A stretch of DNA of 64,000 bases, taken from assembly GCA_029582265.1 (NCBI GenBank), contig CM055822.1, forward strand, positions 42,198,559 through 42,262,558. The letters run 5' to 3'. A model generated the notes under the pieces. It ran no database searches, had not been told where the DNA came from, and was given only the letters and a program-made list of their open reading frames with translations. The position numbers were made by a program, and so were the translations under genes. Shown piece after piece: positions 21,871 to 33,054 of the stretch (its first letter is position 1; each line of letters opens with the position of its first letter). The DNA comes from Zoroaster sp. YZ-2022. Its lineage: Eukaryota; Echinodermata; Asteroidea; Forcipulatida; Zoroasteridae.

Positions 21871-22900
21871 ATTCATTTATACATTTTTTATCTTTCTGTT
21901 GCATGTAAGCGACAGTACCTTTAATTAGCAGAAAACTTTTAAATGTCCAACGGCGGTGGAATGATTTTGAAAGTGGGGGCCAAATCAAAACCAGCGAGCC
22001 AGCGAGGTTACGCCGTGGGATCTCAGACCCGATTTTGCATTCATCACTATCAAGTACATTTTGATTCATGTAGCTCAGTACCCTGCCTGCCGGCAGCACA
22101 GGCCCACTGGCCGGCGTTATCACTATAATTATATCATCTTTGACTCTAAAACATGGTTTGCAGGATCGTGTAACGGAGAGCCTTTATAAATGTATTTGCC
22201 ACATAGCGTATTTACTATTTAGTATAATTTCATTATTTCAAACTTACGGGACGAATCTGATTTCAAACATTTTGAAAGCGTTTCGTCCGCGGACATATCA
22301 AGCATGAGGGTCAGACATATCAAGCATGGGAGACGGTGGACATGTCTCTCCACTTTTTAGAGTGGGTGACAGTATATTCAAGATTCGTGATTAAAAATAC
22401 TTATTGTCATGAGGAAAAAAAACATGACAATTTATTTCCCAGTCTACATAGAAAAACGTTTATTAAATACATTTACGTATAGCATTACATTACATTTTCT
22501 ATAAACACAAATGGGTCACTTGGACTGCCATTCAGAAATACGGGGGACACAAAAGACAGAAGACTGGTTAAGACAAAGAATAAACGATGTTAGGCACAGG
22601 AAAAACAGAGACACGGAACATCAAAAAGAGACAACACACACAAATCAATAAATCAGTTTACGGACATCTCAAACGAAAAACCTAAACAAAGAAATTAAAA
22701 AAAGAAAGAAAAAAAAACACCATTAAAAACCAAATTATGGTGGAGACTAATAACGCACATTATCTCGAACAACTATCATTGGAAAACAAATCAAACTATT
22801 TCCAGTATCCCCAAGGTCAGTCACACATGCAGAGTGGTAGGCAAGCTGCCTTCCCCCTCCCCCACTTCAAAATCATCGATGGTTGGGTTGGGATTCACAT
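21871..22900. other. No gene seen
   Basis: AT-rich, with one phrase (21914-21944) that recurs at 2003-2033. Around 22520-22660 a frame reads TEDWLRQRINDVRHRKNRD, faintly like a GIY-YIG fragment, but this is not enough to call. Confidence 0.4.
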
Positions 22901-22904
22901 CTGC

Positions 22905-23020
22905 ATCTGCTACCTCAGAAAGCGCCTAGCTCATTAGCTCAGAAAGCGCCTAGATTCAACAAATTATTCAACCCTTAAGCGGGACTTGGACCCCAGAAAT
23001 TGTGGGTTATAAATCCGTCC
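22905..23020 (+). other. Possible tRNA-derived relic
   Basis: 'ctcattagctcagaaagcgc' resembles an A box and 'gtgggttataaatcc' resembles a B box about 75 bases on. The spacing is longer than in a normal tRNA and no anticodon arm is evident. It may be an old SINE head. Confidence 0.25.
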
Positions 23021-23499
23021 TTGATGATGGATTGGTGGATCATGAAGAAGACGCACAGCTCGTCTACCTCCTCCCTCCACCCCTGACTCGGCCGAGCTGG
23101 ATTTGTAACATTTTTGTTTTTATTAGTACTTTTTCACTGCAAGACAATTTGCTGGTTAACTTGGGAATTTGCATTTTTGCCACATAATCCTGATCAGTTA
23201 TTCATGAGAAATATTAAAAAGTTAAATTATCACGGAAAGAGATGTATAACTTTACATCACGAATGTTCAGCGAATGTTCGGCGAAAAGACGCGCTTTGCT
23301 AGCATATCAAGCGACACAAACGTGCTTTCAACGTTCCGTCAAGGCGATTTTCTATCCTACGGATGTTCAGTTCGCACCAACTGTTTTGTTCAGGTACCGG
23401 CGGCTATTTTTTCTGCAAGATACTTCGAAAATAGCTTAGAAATTGGCATAGAAATCTAAATTAAAAAAAGTTCTTCAACAATTAATTCAACGCCACTGT

Positions 23500-23580
23500 C
23501 GAATGGCATAGTAGACTTGTGGTTAGAACGCTCGTATGCAATTAGAAGGTACCGAGTTCAAGACTAGGTTTTTCAACAAT
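23500..23580 (+). other. tRNA-like sequence, probable SINE relic
   Basis: 'gtggttagaacgctcg' fits the D-arm of a tRNA and 'ggtaccgagttcaagact' fits the T-arm with its B box. The region is the right length, but the acceptor stem does not pair, so it is not a working tRNA gene. Confidence 0.35.
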
Positions 23581-23589
23581 TTCATAAAT

Positions 23590-24495
23590 ATTTTTTATAC
23601 ATTTTAAATTAATTCAGAAGCTTTCTATATAATAGTAATTCACGGTTGAGGAGGATTTTTTTAGAGGAAAATAAAGTTTTAAAAAAATCATTTTTAGTAT
23701 ACAAATGCATATAGTTGACGAAATGTACTGCAGAAAAACAAATTGCGTACCGGCGAATCTGGCACTCACAAAATAATGTTTTTTATTAAATTGAAATACT
23801 TAGAAATATAATTTCATAGAGACATTAGCTGTCTACGAATGAAACGTGGTGTTCTTTTGAAAACAGAATTTGTATGTATTTTGGTAAAGTAAAAATCATT
23901 CAGTTCTGTATCGGTTTAAAAATCAAAATACGGTGATTGATATGGATGCATGACAATAAATACACATGTCTTAAACGTGTTTAGCCACTTATTTTCTGCT
24001 GATGACTGAGAAATAATTTGGTAAAGTTAACTTTAATCAAGATATATGTTTTAGAAACTAGAAACTTTACACTTAAAAAACTTGAATTATTCAGGAAGAT
24101 GTGTTCATACTATTTATAAATATTGACTTGAAATTTCGCGTTTTGGCAACGCCGTAAAGTTTGACGCCGGTAAATATAGACTTGAAATGTATTTATCTGG
24201 AAACATTTCCAAAATGTCTAGAATAAAGAACATGGTCATACGTTTACAACCCCGCACCCCTCCACCCACCTTGAAGAAAATAGTATCCATAATGTATCCA
24301 CTTTCAGAAAAGAAAGGGAAAGGGCAAAACCTGAATTAAAAAATCATGTGTGCAAATAAAAGGGATAATTAATGCAACCACAATCATTTTTAATGTTCAT
24401 ATTGTAAATCTACGTCCGTATGGGCCGATTTGTTAAAATTAGTTGATGCTGAAGCGTTCAAAGACAGAAATACCACGTTGGAATGAGTACAAACA
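23590..24495. other. No gene seen
   Basis: Very AT-rich, with frequent stops in all frames and no repeat recognised. Confidence 0.45.
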
Positions 24496-24500
24496 ATATG

Positions 24501-24835
24501 TATGGTGTTCTATAATGGACACCTACGCGGCGACTTTTTTTTTACGCGGCGACTTTTTGTTTTTGGGCGGCGACTTTTGTTTTTGGACGGATACTTTTTT
24601 TTTTACGCGGCGACTTTTATTTTTACGCGGCGACTTTTTGTTTTCGGGCGGCCAATTTTTGTTTTTGGACGGCGACTTTTTGTAAAAAAAAAAAAAAAAG
24701 TCGCCGTCCAAAAACAAAAAGTCGCCGTCCAAAAACAAAAAGTCGCCGCGTAAAAAAAAAGTCGCCGTCCAAAAACAAAAAAGTCGCCGCGTAGAAAAAA
24801 AGGCGCCGCGTAGGTGTGCATTATAGAACACCATA
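24501..24835. repeat. Foldback element built of 'cggcgacttttt' units
   Basis: Outer arms 'tatggtgttctataatgg' with 'acacctacgcggcg' and their reverse complement at 24804-24835 differ at one base in 32. Inside, each arm is a run of 22-26 bp units 'gcggcgactttttg' plus 'tttttgg'; the arms meet at an A-run (24684-24698). It encodes nothing real. Foldback elements have this layout: long arms with tandem subrepeats. Confidence 0.8.
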
Positions 24836-24839
24836 AATC

Positions 24840-25900
24840 TGAATACATTTACACAATGTTCTCGTGAGGATTGCACAGGTCTATAACTTGATATCTTGAA
24901 TCTTACAAACATTTTTACCGAAAGTTTATACTGGTTTCAAAGGAAACAAATTATAATGTTTATGAGAGTGTTGTTACATTTGCCCCAATTACAAGAGAGC
25001 TATGAGTGTGGATCTGTGGTGTGATGAGTTATGTAGCACACACATTATTTCATTTTAAATGGCGACGACATTGCCAATAAACTGGACGTTAAAAACTACA
25101 CCAGTGACGTAACATTGGGTAACCCGTCCAATATAAACACCATGGTAGATTATAAGGTTGAAACCAACGATATTACTTCAACAACCCAGTTTTTGCATGG
25201 TATAGGCTAACCACTCTTTGGGTAATTACCCGATTAAAACATTACTGGGTTATTATCTAAACAATTACAGCCCTACTTGATGTGAAGTTGGTGATGGTAC
25301 CAAACATCCTGATGAATTATTCCATCTTTCAAATTTGTTGGGATGGGGTTTTACAAAAAAAGCTTAAAAATCACTGGTCGCAGGTGGTCGCAGCGAATTC
25401 TGGTATCAAAATGTTGCCGAAAGGTTAAGCTTCAGGGAAATATGAGAATTTAGGCGGGTATAGTTCCACTATACCTGAACAAAAAAAGCTACATTTTTTT
25501 TTTTGTTTACCAAATTCTTCAGTTTTTGCTGATGAAATCAAAAAGCTAGTTTACAATTGACTTAATGTTGATAACATATAGACCATGTACTGAATTCACC
25601 TCAATTTACATGACGATAGCTTCGGTCAAAATCACACAATGGCAATTCAATGGCGGTTCTACGGTCATTAAATATTAATTGGAGGTTAATTTGTTTATAA
25701 AATAGTCGTAGGGGTCTTAGCAAAACATGTAAAAGAAATTATATCTGGCACATACACAAATGACCCATTTTGGCGCACTTTGGTTTCACCCTGGTCCACT
25801 GTGAGACGGTGGGCAGACGACGAAGGACGGATTGCAGAAAGACAGCCCGACTGACAAACAGACAAATAGCCCCTGTGACCGACCGAACGGACAGACAATT
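24840..25900. other. No gene seen (intron of the PAN gene)
   Basis: Intron 2 sequence. 25268-25320 ('cttgatgtgaagttggtgat') echoes the intron block at 59980 and 568. Confidence 0.45.
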
Positions 25901-25906
25901 ACTCAC

Positions 25907-25991
25907 CTTGATCGCTATTACAAGGATCTACTGATTTGTTATCATTGCAATACGTAGTACGAGTTGACCCATGCTGAATGTCGCATCCCAT
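25907..25991 (-). CDS. Exon 2 of the PAN/apple-domain gene
   Basis: An 85-bp exon between a clear acceptor (CTTCCTTAG) and donor (GTGAGT). In phase 0, continuing exon 1, it reads MGCDIQHGSTRTTYCND and on to PCNSDQ with no stop, ending in phase 1. The two cysteine-containing ends (GCDI and DPCN) resemble the linker that follows the PAN module in invertebrate proteins of this type. Both splice phases agree with exons 1 and 3, which supports one gene. The link is inferred from phase, motif and strand, not from transcripts. Confidence 0.6.
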
Positions 25992-26055
25992 CTAAGGAAG
26001 AAAAACACTTGGTTGGTTTTTATGTGATCATCATTGGATCATACAAAACAACCAA

Positions 26056-26180
26056 AGATGTATACCGCCCCTGTGTTTCGATATTTTACGGGCATTTTCC
26101 AAAAATGTTGTTTTCATCGGAACATTGATCACATTCTTTTTAGAAAGGAAAACGAATGATATTATTTCCTACAATATACA
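26056..26180. repeat. Dispersed repeat, copy 1
   Basis: Includes 'gtgtttcgatattttacggg' and 'gttttcatcggaacattg'. Similar stretches are at 43893-44050 and 63620-63800. Confidence 0.45.
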
Positions 26181-26349
26181 GCGTTCAGTAAGTAAACTTA
26201 TGAAAAAATATTGTCCGGCCAAATGAATTTATGACCGTGGGGACCCACACTAATTGATTTCGGGACATAATACAGTAAAACCATGCTTATCATGGTTATT
26301 TTATCATCTGGTCAACAATAATTTTTGAAAACATTATACCAGAAAATCG

Positions 26350-26480
26350 AAATTGAAAGATGATGATGATGCCAGATGATATGATGGTGATAATGTTGAT
26401 GACGGTGATGGTGATGACGGTGATGATGGTGATGGTGATGGTGATGGTGATGGTGGTAATGGTGATGGTGATAGTGATGG
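26350..26480. repeat. GATGGT microsatellite, left of the Polinton
   Basis: Imperfect GAT/GGT repeats ending 'gtgatagtgatgg' against the element tip. The same microsatellite resumes at 41759, so the Polinton entered this repeat. Confidence 0.85.
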
Positions 26481-26872
26481 AGTAGTATATAAAATAGCGT
26501 AGCTGGCTTTTTCAAAAAAATGATTTTTGAATGTTTTTGTCTCGTATAGGGATAGGGAAAGATGGGGTAGGTCAAAGGTCAATGAGTTGGGGTAGGTCAA
26601 AGTTCAATGAGTTGGGGTAGGTCAAAGGTCAATGAGTTGGGGTAGGTCAAAGGTCAATGAGTTGGGGTAGGTCAAAGTTCAATTAGTTGGGGTAGATCAA
26701 AGTTCAATGAGTTGGGGTAGGTCAAAGGTCAATGAGTTGGGGTAGGTCAAAGGTCAATGAGTTGGGGTAGGTGGGTTTTTACATATCTTTTTTATGTAAA
26801 AAAAAGATATTGTTTTTAAAAAAATGAGAAAAAACGAATCAAGATTATGTGGTTGAATAGATAAAGAGGATG
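26481..26872. repeat. Polinton left terminal inverted repeat
   Basis: Starts AGTAGTA, then 'aatagcgtagctggcttttt', 'gtctcgtatagggataggga', the 25-bp repeat array and 'acatatcttttttatgtaaa', ending near 'ggttgaatagataaag'. The right copy (41427-41758) matches in reverse complement, with fewer tandem units and some indels. Confidence 0.92.
26563..26775 (+). repeat. 25-bp tandem array in the left TIR with AGGTCAAAGGTCA
   Basis: Eight copies of 'tggggtaggtcaaaggtcaa' plus 'tgagt'. Five copies contain the perfect direct repeat AGGTCA-A-AGGTCA, which is the DR1 site of nuclear receptors such as HNF4, RXR and COUP-TF; three have AGTTCA or AGATCA variants. A role as enhancer or origin is inference only. 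Confidence 0.85.
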
Positions 26873-27002
26873 CCGGTGATAAATTCAATTTGTTTTATCA
26901 AAGTGGAAATTGAGTGAATTGAAATAATTTGCACGAGAACATAGACCCATCTTTTTAATACGAGACAGTAGAACGGGTAAAATTAATAAACAGTCTTATT
27001 AC

Positions 27003-30000
27003 TTGGGTGTTAAAAGATATATAAAAAGGGTAAAGGGTAAACCATTATCTAAATTAAACTTTGGTGAACTTGTTGCTCTCGTAGAAGCAGAAAATATTTT
27101 TTTGGGTGAAAGGGGAGGTAGCGGACGAGGAGGATTGTATACTAAAAAAGATTACTATCTTGCTATTAAAATGTTTCGCAAAGGTGAGTTAGAATTTGAC
27201 GAGGAAGTTATTGATGGTGGAAGATATTTGCGAAAACGAACGATGACCGTACCGCTCGGTCATAGGAGAGAAAAAGATTTAAACAATTTTTTTGAGGTTG
27301 CCAAGCCAAAGATTATCGAAAACTTGTCTTTAGATTTACAAGAGCTTGGAGACTTTAAGTTTTTATATACGTATGGGTTAAATTTAAAAATTATCAATCC
27401 GATGGTACGGATGTTTATTCAGAGCTTCCTTTACATAATAAAGGTCACATAATTTTTATTAAAATATGAACAATATTGAAGATGATTTAGCTCAAGCTTT
27501 TGCTGAAATCGAAGAGGTTGTAGAGAGATGTACGCATGAGAGATCCGGATGGTTAGTAGATCGTATTATGGCAATGGATATTACAATTTCTAAATACCGT
27601 CCTTTAAGAGGTGGTTCTTATATCGAGCTACCCGCCTACATAAAAAATAAAAAAGCATGCATTAATGTAAAGAACAACGACGATGATTGTTTTCGATGGT
27701 CGTTACGTAGCGGTCTTTTTCCCGTTAAGAAAAATAGTGATAAAATGTATAAATACCCGAAAGAAGACGGATTAAATTTTGCTGGTATCGATGCTCCAAC
27801 GTCAATAAGTCAGATGAAAAAATTGAGAAGAAAAACAATTTATCAATAAACGTTTACGGTTTAAAGGGAGAAAAATCCATCGTACCATTTTATTTTTCTA
27901 ATCAGCCTACGAATAATAAAGATATAAAACATATATTTTATTTATGATTGTGAAAGAGGAAAAAGAAGGAACTAGATGTCACTACGTTTGGATCAAGGAT
28001 TTTAATGAATTACTTTTTGATCAAACAAAGTACGCCTATCGCAAACACTTTTGTGAACGTTGCCTGGTTGGTTTCAGTAGAGAAGATTTGTTCAACAAAC
28101 ACATTCCAGATTGTAACGGCGTGGCACATGGAGCGTCACATATCATTATGCCAACAATCGGTAAAAACGATATAATGAAATTTAAAAATTATAATAACCA
28201 GTTGAAACCAGTTGAGTATTCCTTTTAGAATATACGAGGACTTTGAAAGCATGCTTTCAAAGTATGAAGATGATGAAAGTACGATCAAGACTAAAATAAA
28301 GCATGAACACATTCCATGCGGGTATTCGTACGTGATTGTTGGATACGACGGTAAAATTTTCTCTTCAAAGGTATACAGAGGAGAAAATGCTTCAGGGCAC
28401 TTTTTAAACGATATGGAAAAAGAAGTAGAAAAGATCAACGAGATATTTGAAAATCCTAAAGAAATGGTTATGAATGAGTTTGATGTAGAAAATCATATCG
28501 ATGCAAAAAAGTGTTGGATATGTGAAAAAGAATATTTTCACGACCCAAACGATGAGTGTTTTTGTTGGGTTTGTAAAAAAACATTCTACGCATAATTGCA
28601 AATATGATAAGTGTAAATGGTGTAACAATGTAGAACAATTAAAGAAATCTCATGAACAAGTTAGAGATCATTGTCACATGACTGGAAAATATCGTGGTGC
28701 GGCGCATAATAGATGTAATTTATTATGTAGTTTAACACCGGGTAAAACACCTATCCCTGGTTTTTTTTTTATAATTTGGAAAATTATTACTCTTATTTAA
28801 TCATGCAAGCAGCGGGTAAAACAAAAGGAAAATTAAGTTGTATCCCAAAAAATATTGAAAAGTACATTACTTTTAAACTCGGTCAACTGCAATTTAAAGA
28901 TAGCATGCATTTTTGTCAGCTTCACTCGATAAACTTGTTAAATCAAACGATTATTTTTCCATTTCTAAATCACACGAACCAGATCCAGAAAAATTAGAGC
29001 TACTTAAAAAAAAAAGGTATTTATCCGTACGAGTACATAGATTCTTTTGAAAAGTTTAAAGAAACTCAACTTCCTATAAAATAAGTTTTTTTTTAGTCAT
29101 TTAGCTAACAAACACATCACCAACGCGGAATACAAGCACGCGAAACAAGTTTGGAATACATTTGAATGTAAAACGATGGGGGATTATCACGATTTGTACG
29201 TGCGCACGGATGTATGCTTATTGGCTGACGTGTTTGAAAATGTTCGCACAACTTGCATGAAAGACTATAAATTAGATCCAGCTCATTACCCCACGCTTCC
29301 ATCTTTTAGTTGGGACGCACTATTGAGATATACAAAAATCAATTTAGAGTTGTTGACGGATGTCGACATGTATTTATTTTTAGAAAAAAGCTTTGAGAGG
29401 AGGAATAGCTGTGATGAGTACGAGATACTCGAGAGCAAACAATAAATACTTAGCAGATTACGATCGTACAAAAGATTATACTTTTATTTTATATTTAGAT
29501 GCGAATAATTTATACGGTTGGGCGATGAGTCAAACCCTTCCAACGGGTAATTTTAAATGGGTGAAAAACAAATTAGCAATCTCTATAATACAAATAATGG
29601 AAAAAGAAAATTAAAAGGATTAAAATATGGAAAATGACACATTTTAGAAGTAGATTTAGAATATCCTAAAGAATTACACGATTCTCATAATGAATATCCA
29701 CTCGCGCCAGAATCATTAGTGGTACAGAAAGAATGGTTGTCCAACAATCAGCGCGAGTCATTTGAAGGCAAACCCTTTCCAAACGTTAAAAGATTTGTTC
29801 CCAATTTAGGCAACAAAACGAAGTACGTCGTTCATTATAAAAAGTTACAATTGTACTTACAACTCGGTATGAAACTGACTAAAATTTATCGAGTTTTGCA
29901 ATTTGACGAATCACCGTGGATGAAACCTTATATCGATTTAGATACGAATTTACGAAAAAAATGCAAAGTCATATTTTGAGAAAGACTTGTACAAATTGAT

Positions 30001-30737
30001 GAATAATTAAGTCTTTGGAAAAACGATGGAAAATGTACGAAATCATGTTAATGTATCTCTCTTTAGACTAAACGATGAAGCTGATAAAAAATAAGATTTT
30101 TGGTTATAATTTAGCGGCTATTCACATGTACAAACAATTAACCTTTCTTAACCGACCCATATACGTTGGAATATGTACAATGGAATTATCTAAACTTTTC
30201 ATGTACAATTTTTATTATAATCATTTGAAACAGAAATGCGGGGATAAGTGCAAATTACTTTACACGGATACGGATAGCTTGTTGGTTGAGATTAAAACAG
30301 AAGACGTTTATAAAGATATGCAAGAAGATAAACGATATGATTTTAGTAATTATAGAAAAGATCATTGTTTACATTCTGAAGAAAATAAAAAAGTAGTCGG
30401 TAAATTTAAAGACGAGACGGCAGGAATTCTTATTATAGGTTTAAGAGCTAAAATGTTCTCGATATGTTTATTGAATGAAGAAGAAATAAAAAGAGCTAAA
30501 GGTGTAAAAAGCCACCTTTTAAAATCTAATTAAATTAATCACGAGCATTTTAAGCAAGTTTTATTCGAAAATAAAACGCTCTACCACCAAATGAATTTTA
30601 TTAGAAATAAGGGTATTGATTTATACACAATAAGTGTAAATAAAAACACGTTGGATGGGAAAGATGTCAAGAGATATATTTTACAAAACGAAACAAACAC
30701 TTTAGCTCATGGTCATTATATTACCGTCAGAGAATAA
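27003..30737 (+). pseudogene. polB: Polinton protein-primed DNA polymerase B, frameshifted
   Basis: Copies the element genome by protein priming. Conserved blocks run in order across about ten frame segments: RPLRGGSYIELPAYIKNKKA (about 27600), HYVWIKDFNELLF (27975), a C-x2-C...H finger (HFCERCLVGF), IYEDFESML (28215; exonuclease D-x-E), VRDHCHMTGKYRGAAHNRCN (28660), GDYHDLYVRTDVCLLADVFE (29180), YLDANNLYGWAM (29492; palm motif A) and [11 protein letters not shown] (30261; catalytic motif C). The end reads NETNTLAHGHYITVRE. Full length would be about 1,240 residues, normal for pPolB. At least nine frame changes and one stop (30529) break it, several next to A or T runs of 9-10 bases. It converges with the integrase, 8 bp apart. 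Confidence 0.93.
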
Positions 30738-30744
30738 TATAGAA

Positions 30745-31758
30745 TTATAATTTTTTAATAGGTGGATTTTCCTTATCTCGCGGTACAATTTGTAATTCTT
30801 CTGTTACAAAACTACGAGCGGGACCCGAGTCTGAATAATACAAGATGGGTTGATTTTGAGCTTTCATAGTTTTTCTAATGTTATAAATTTTAATAGACCA
30901 TATAGGATCAGTCGCGCGCCGTCTCGTATCTTTTTCAGCTACACCGGGCGCGTATAAATATCTAACTAGAGCGTTTAAAGCAATTCTTTTTTCATTCTTT
31001 TTAATAGCAGGTGAGGCTGGATTTTGCTCGACGAGTTGTAGTTTAATCGCATCTTTAGGTTTAAAATTTATGAGGCTGGTCGTTGTATTATTGAAAGCTT
31101 TTATCACCAACGGTAATCTTTTAACCCATTCTCTCGATCTTTCATCTTTATTAATAATTTTTATCGCGTATTGATGAGAAAATAATCTTTCGGCTAAAGT
31201 TCTGTTGAATCGCTCTACTATACCTTGCGCTCTATGATTACCGGCTTCGCTTCTTTATATTTTGACATTATCTTTACTGATTATTACATCGACGCTCGAC
31301 ATAAATTATTTTCCCGGATCGACTTTTAAAATTTTTGGTCAAGTTAGCGGAGAACGTTTATGAATTTTTTCAAACGCGTTAGCGACTCGAGCTGCGGTTT
31401 TATTGATTAACGGTTCCGCTTCTTTGTACCTGCTGGCTTGGTCAGAAATGGTTATCGCGTACTTGTATGTATTTTTAGCTTTGCCTTTGCCGATCGTATC
31501 GTGAGGAAGAAACAATAAATCAGCTTGATGAGTGTAATTTGGTTTTTCTAGAATCGAGTTTGAGCTGGTTGGTCTAGGAATGTATTTAGGATACGGTAAA
31601 TAAATTTGCCACAACGCTTGCTTTTTTAACCACTGTCGAACAATACTTTTAGAAATTTTAGTTTCTCGAGCTAATATTTCGATCGCCCCTTGACCCTTCC
31701 AATATCCTTTCGAACTATAATATACGTTTTCTAGTTTTTGTTTCGTACGTTTATCCAT
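30745..31758 (-). pseudogene. int: Polinton retroviral-type integrase
   Basis: Inserts the element into the host genome. From the start at 31758: GYWKGQGAIEILARETKIS (helix-turn-helix-like), IPRPTSSN, HQADLLFLPHD (first catalytic D), SDQASRYKEAEPL, then after a stop at 31338 LKVDPGK (second D), a degraded stretch, NHRAQGIVERFNRTLAERLF (catalytic E at about 31225) and a C-terminal part with ALVRYLYAPG, RRRATDPIWSIKIY and GPARSFVTEELQIVP. These are the landmarks of Polinton integrases. At least three lesions break the gene between 31338 and 31110. Confidence 0.92.
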
Positions 31759-31779
31759 TTTATTATTTTATAAATATAA

Positions 31780-32007
31780 TCATTTCATAATACTGTCTGG
31801 TAATCCAAGTTTAATAAACCAATCTTTAGTCATTACCGCAGCTCCAACCATTGCGGCGAGTTTAAGCGACTCTGTTACATCTAGCTTTCCTAAATCGGGC
31901 GGATTTACTTTTAATACTTTTTTTGCAGCCATGCTATAAATAATGGTTATAATTCCTACGACTCCTCCGTGATAAGCAGAATTAACAATTCCCTTTGTAT
32001 TTATCAA
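31780..32007 (-). CDS. Small hydrophobic Polinton protein
   Basis: 75 residues with an open frame. Two hydrophobic stretches: AYHGGVVGIITIIYSMAA (residues about 12-29) and LKLAAMVGAAVM (48-60). Ends GLPDSIMK. It lies 21 bp upstream of the integrase on the same strand, so it probably shares a transcript. Short hydrophobic proteins of this type occur in Polintons and are presumed virion membrane components, but the function is not known. Confidence 0.6.
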   Translation of the reverse strand: MINTKGIVNSAYHGGVVGIITIIYSMAAKKVLKVNPPDLGKLDVTESLKLAAMVGAAVMTKDWFIKLGLPDSIMK

Positions 32008-32087
32008 TGGATTTAGACATATTTTATAGTATAGACAATATTTGTTTTATTTTTTAAAATGTTTTATTCCATTTCGAAAACATTAAT

Positions 32088-32456
32088 TTATTTTGTTGAC
32101 GATGGTTCAACATCAAATTGTATTGGTGACGGTTCAACATCAAATTTTATTGGTGATGGTTCAACAACAAGAATTTTTGTTCGATGGTTCTACGACTGAT
32201 TTAGAGTTTTGGTAAATGTAATACACTAACCCCATTAAACCTATTACTCCTAGCGCAATGTATAACGTATTTGATTTATCGTTGCTGTTGTTATCGTTTT
32301 CTTTTTTTTACGTTAGCTACAGTGTATGTTTCGACATCCGTTTTCTTTTTTAAATCTTGTTTTTTTCTTTTTATTAAGTTCCGCGAGTCTTTTACCAGCC
32401 GCGACTCTGTTTGGATTGTTAATTTTAGTCTGCACTTTTGTCACTTGGTTTACCAT
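32088..32456 (-). pseudogene. Polinton small membrane protein with VEPSP tail
   Basis: Starts MVNQVTKVQTKINNPNRVAA and has a basic segment (GKRLAELNKKKK). After a frameshift at about 32310 a transmembrane helix follows (TLYIALGVIGLMGLVYYIY), then after another frameshift a tail repeating VEPSPIKFD three times (32090-32200, a 24-bp tandem repeat). The N-terminal basic plus single-helix layout fits a small virion membrane protein. It overlaps the end of the next gene upstream by about 30 bp. Confidence 0.5.
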
Positions 32457-32700
32457 CGTTTTCTCCTCTGATTGCTTCTCTATCTCGCGTTGCTCCATCG
32501 TCTTTATAAATTAGACAAGAATCTTTTCTTTTTAAATGTTTCACCGTAATTAGCGTTGCTGAGATCGGTGCTAACATCATTCCATACTTGTAGTATATTT
32601 CGCATAATACGTAAGAAAGAGCGCTCGAAATAAATGGGTCTTTTTCTAAATCTGAAATAAATCCACCTTTGTCATCGATCTCAAAATGATATCCCATCAA
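32425..32700 (-). CDS. Small Polinton protein, unknown
   Basis: 91 residues. MGYHFEIDDKGGFISDLEKD at the start, a moderately hydrophobic middle (ALSYVLCEIYYKYGMMLAPI) and a polar basic tail. The start at 32700 or at the second Met (32697) both work. It lies between two other small minus-strand genes. No family recognised. Confidence 0.5.
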   Translation of the reverse strand: MMGYHFEIDDKGGFISDLEKDPFISSALSYVLCEIYYKYGMMLAPISATLITVKHLKRKDSCLIYKDDGATRDREAIRGENDGKPSDKSAD

Positions 32701-32727
32701 ATCAATATAGTTTAAGTTCGATTGTAA

Positions 32728-32991
32728 TCATTTAGCGTATAGAGTTAGAATCGAGCTACCTAACGAAGATATCATTTTGTGACTTAATTTAGCTTCGTAT
32801 TGCGTGTATAATTTATCTTGATCGGCTAAATTTAAAGCTTCAATTTCACTAATACTATACTCTTTACCGAAATATTTTTTTCCTCCAGCAACCACAGCTA
32901 ACAAACGATCGATGCGCTTATTTTCGTTAGACGGTGATGGTTCAATAGGTGTTGTTGGCTCTTCGTTAAATTTTTTTTCAACTTCTTCCAT
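32728..32991 (-). CDS. Small Polinton protein, unknown
   Basis: 87 residues: an acidic, proline-rich start (EEVEKKFNEEPTTPIEPSPS) and a C-terminal part with IDRLLAVVAGGKKYF and LSHKMISSLGSSILTLYAK. It is the first gene of the minus-strand group that runs to the integrase. Unknown function. Confidence 0.5.
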   Translation of the reverse strand: MEEVEKKFNEEPTTPIEPSPSNENKRIDRLLAVVAGGKKYFGKEYSISEIEALNLADQDKLYTQYEAKLSHKMISSLGSSILTLYAK

Positions 32992-33054
32992 TATTATTAT
33001 ATAATACTTTTTTTTTAAAGAAAATTTTACTCACCTTCTTCCTTATTTATATTT

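Noticed and set aside
22520..22660. Possible GIY-YIG fragment (TEDWLRQRINDVRHRK)
   Set aside because: Only a weak resemblance over about 20 residues, with no GIY or YIG motif.
26312..26600. Histidine-rich frame (HHHHH) and its shadow
   Set aside because: Translation of the GATGGT microsatellite.
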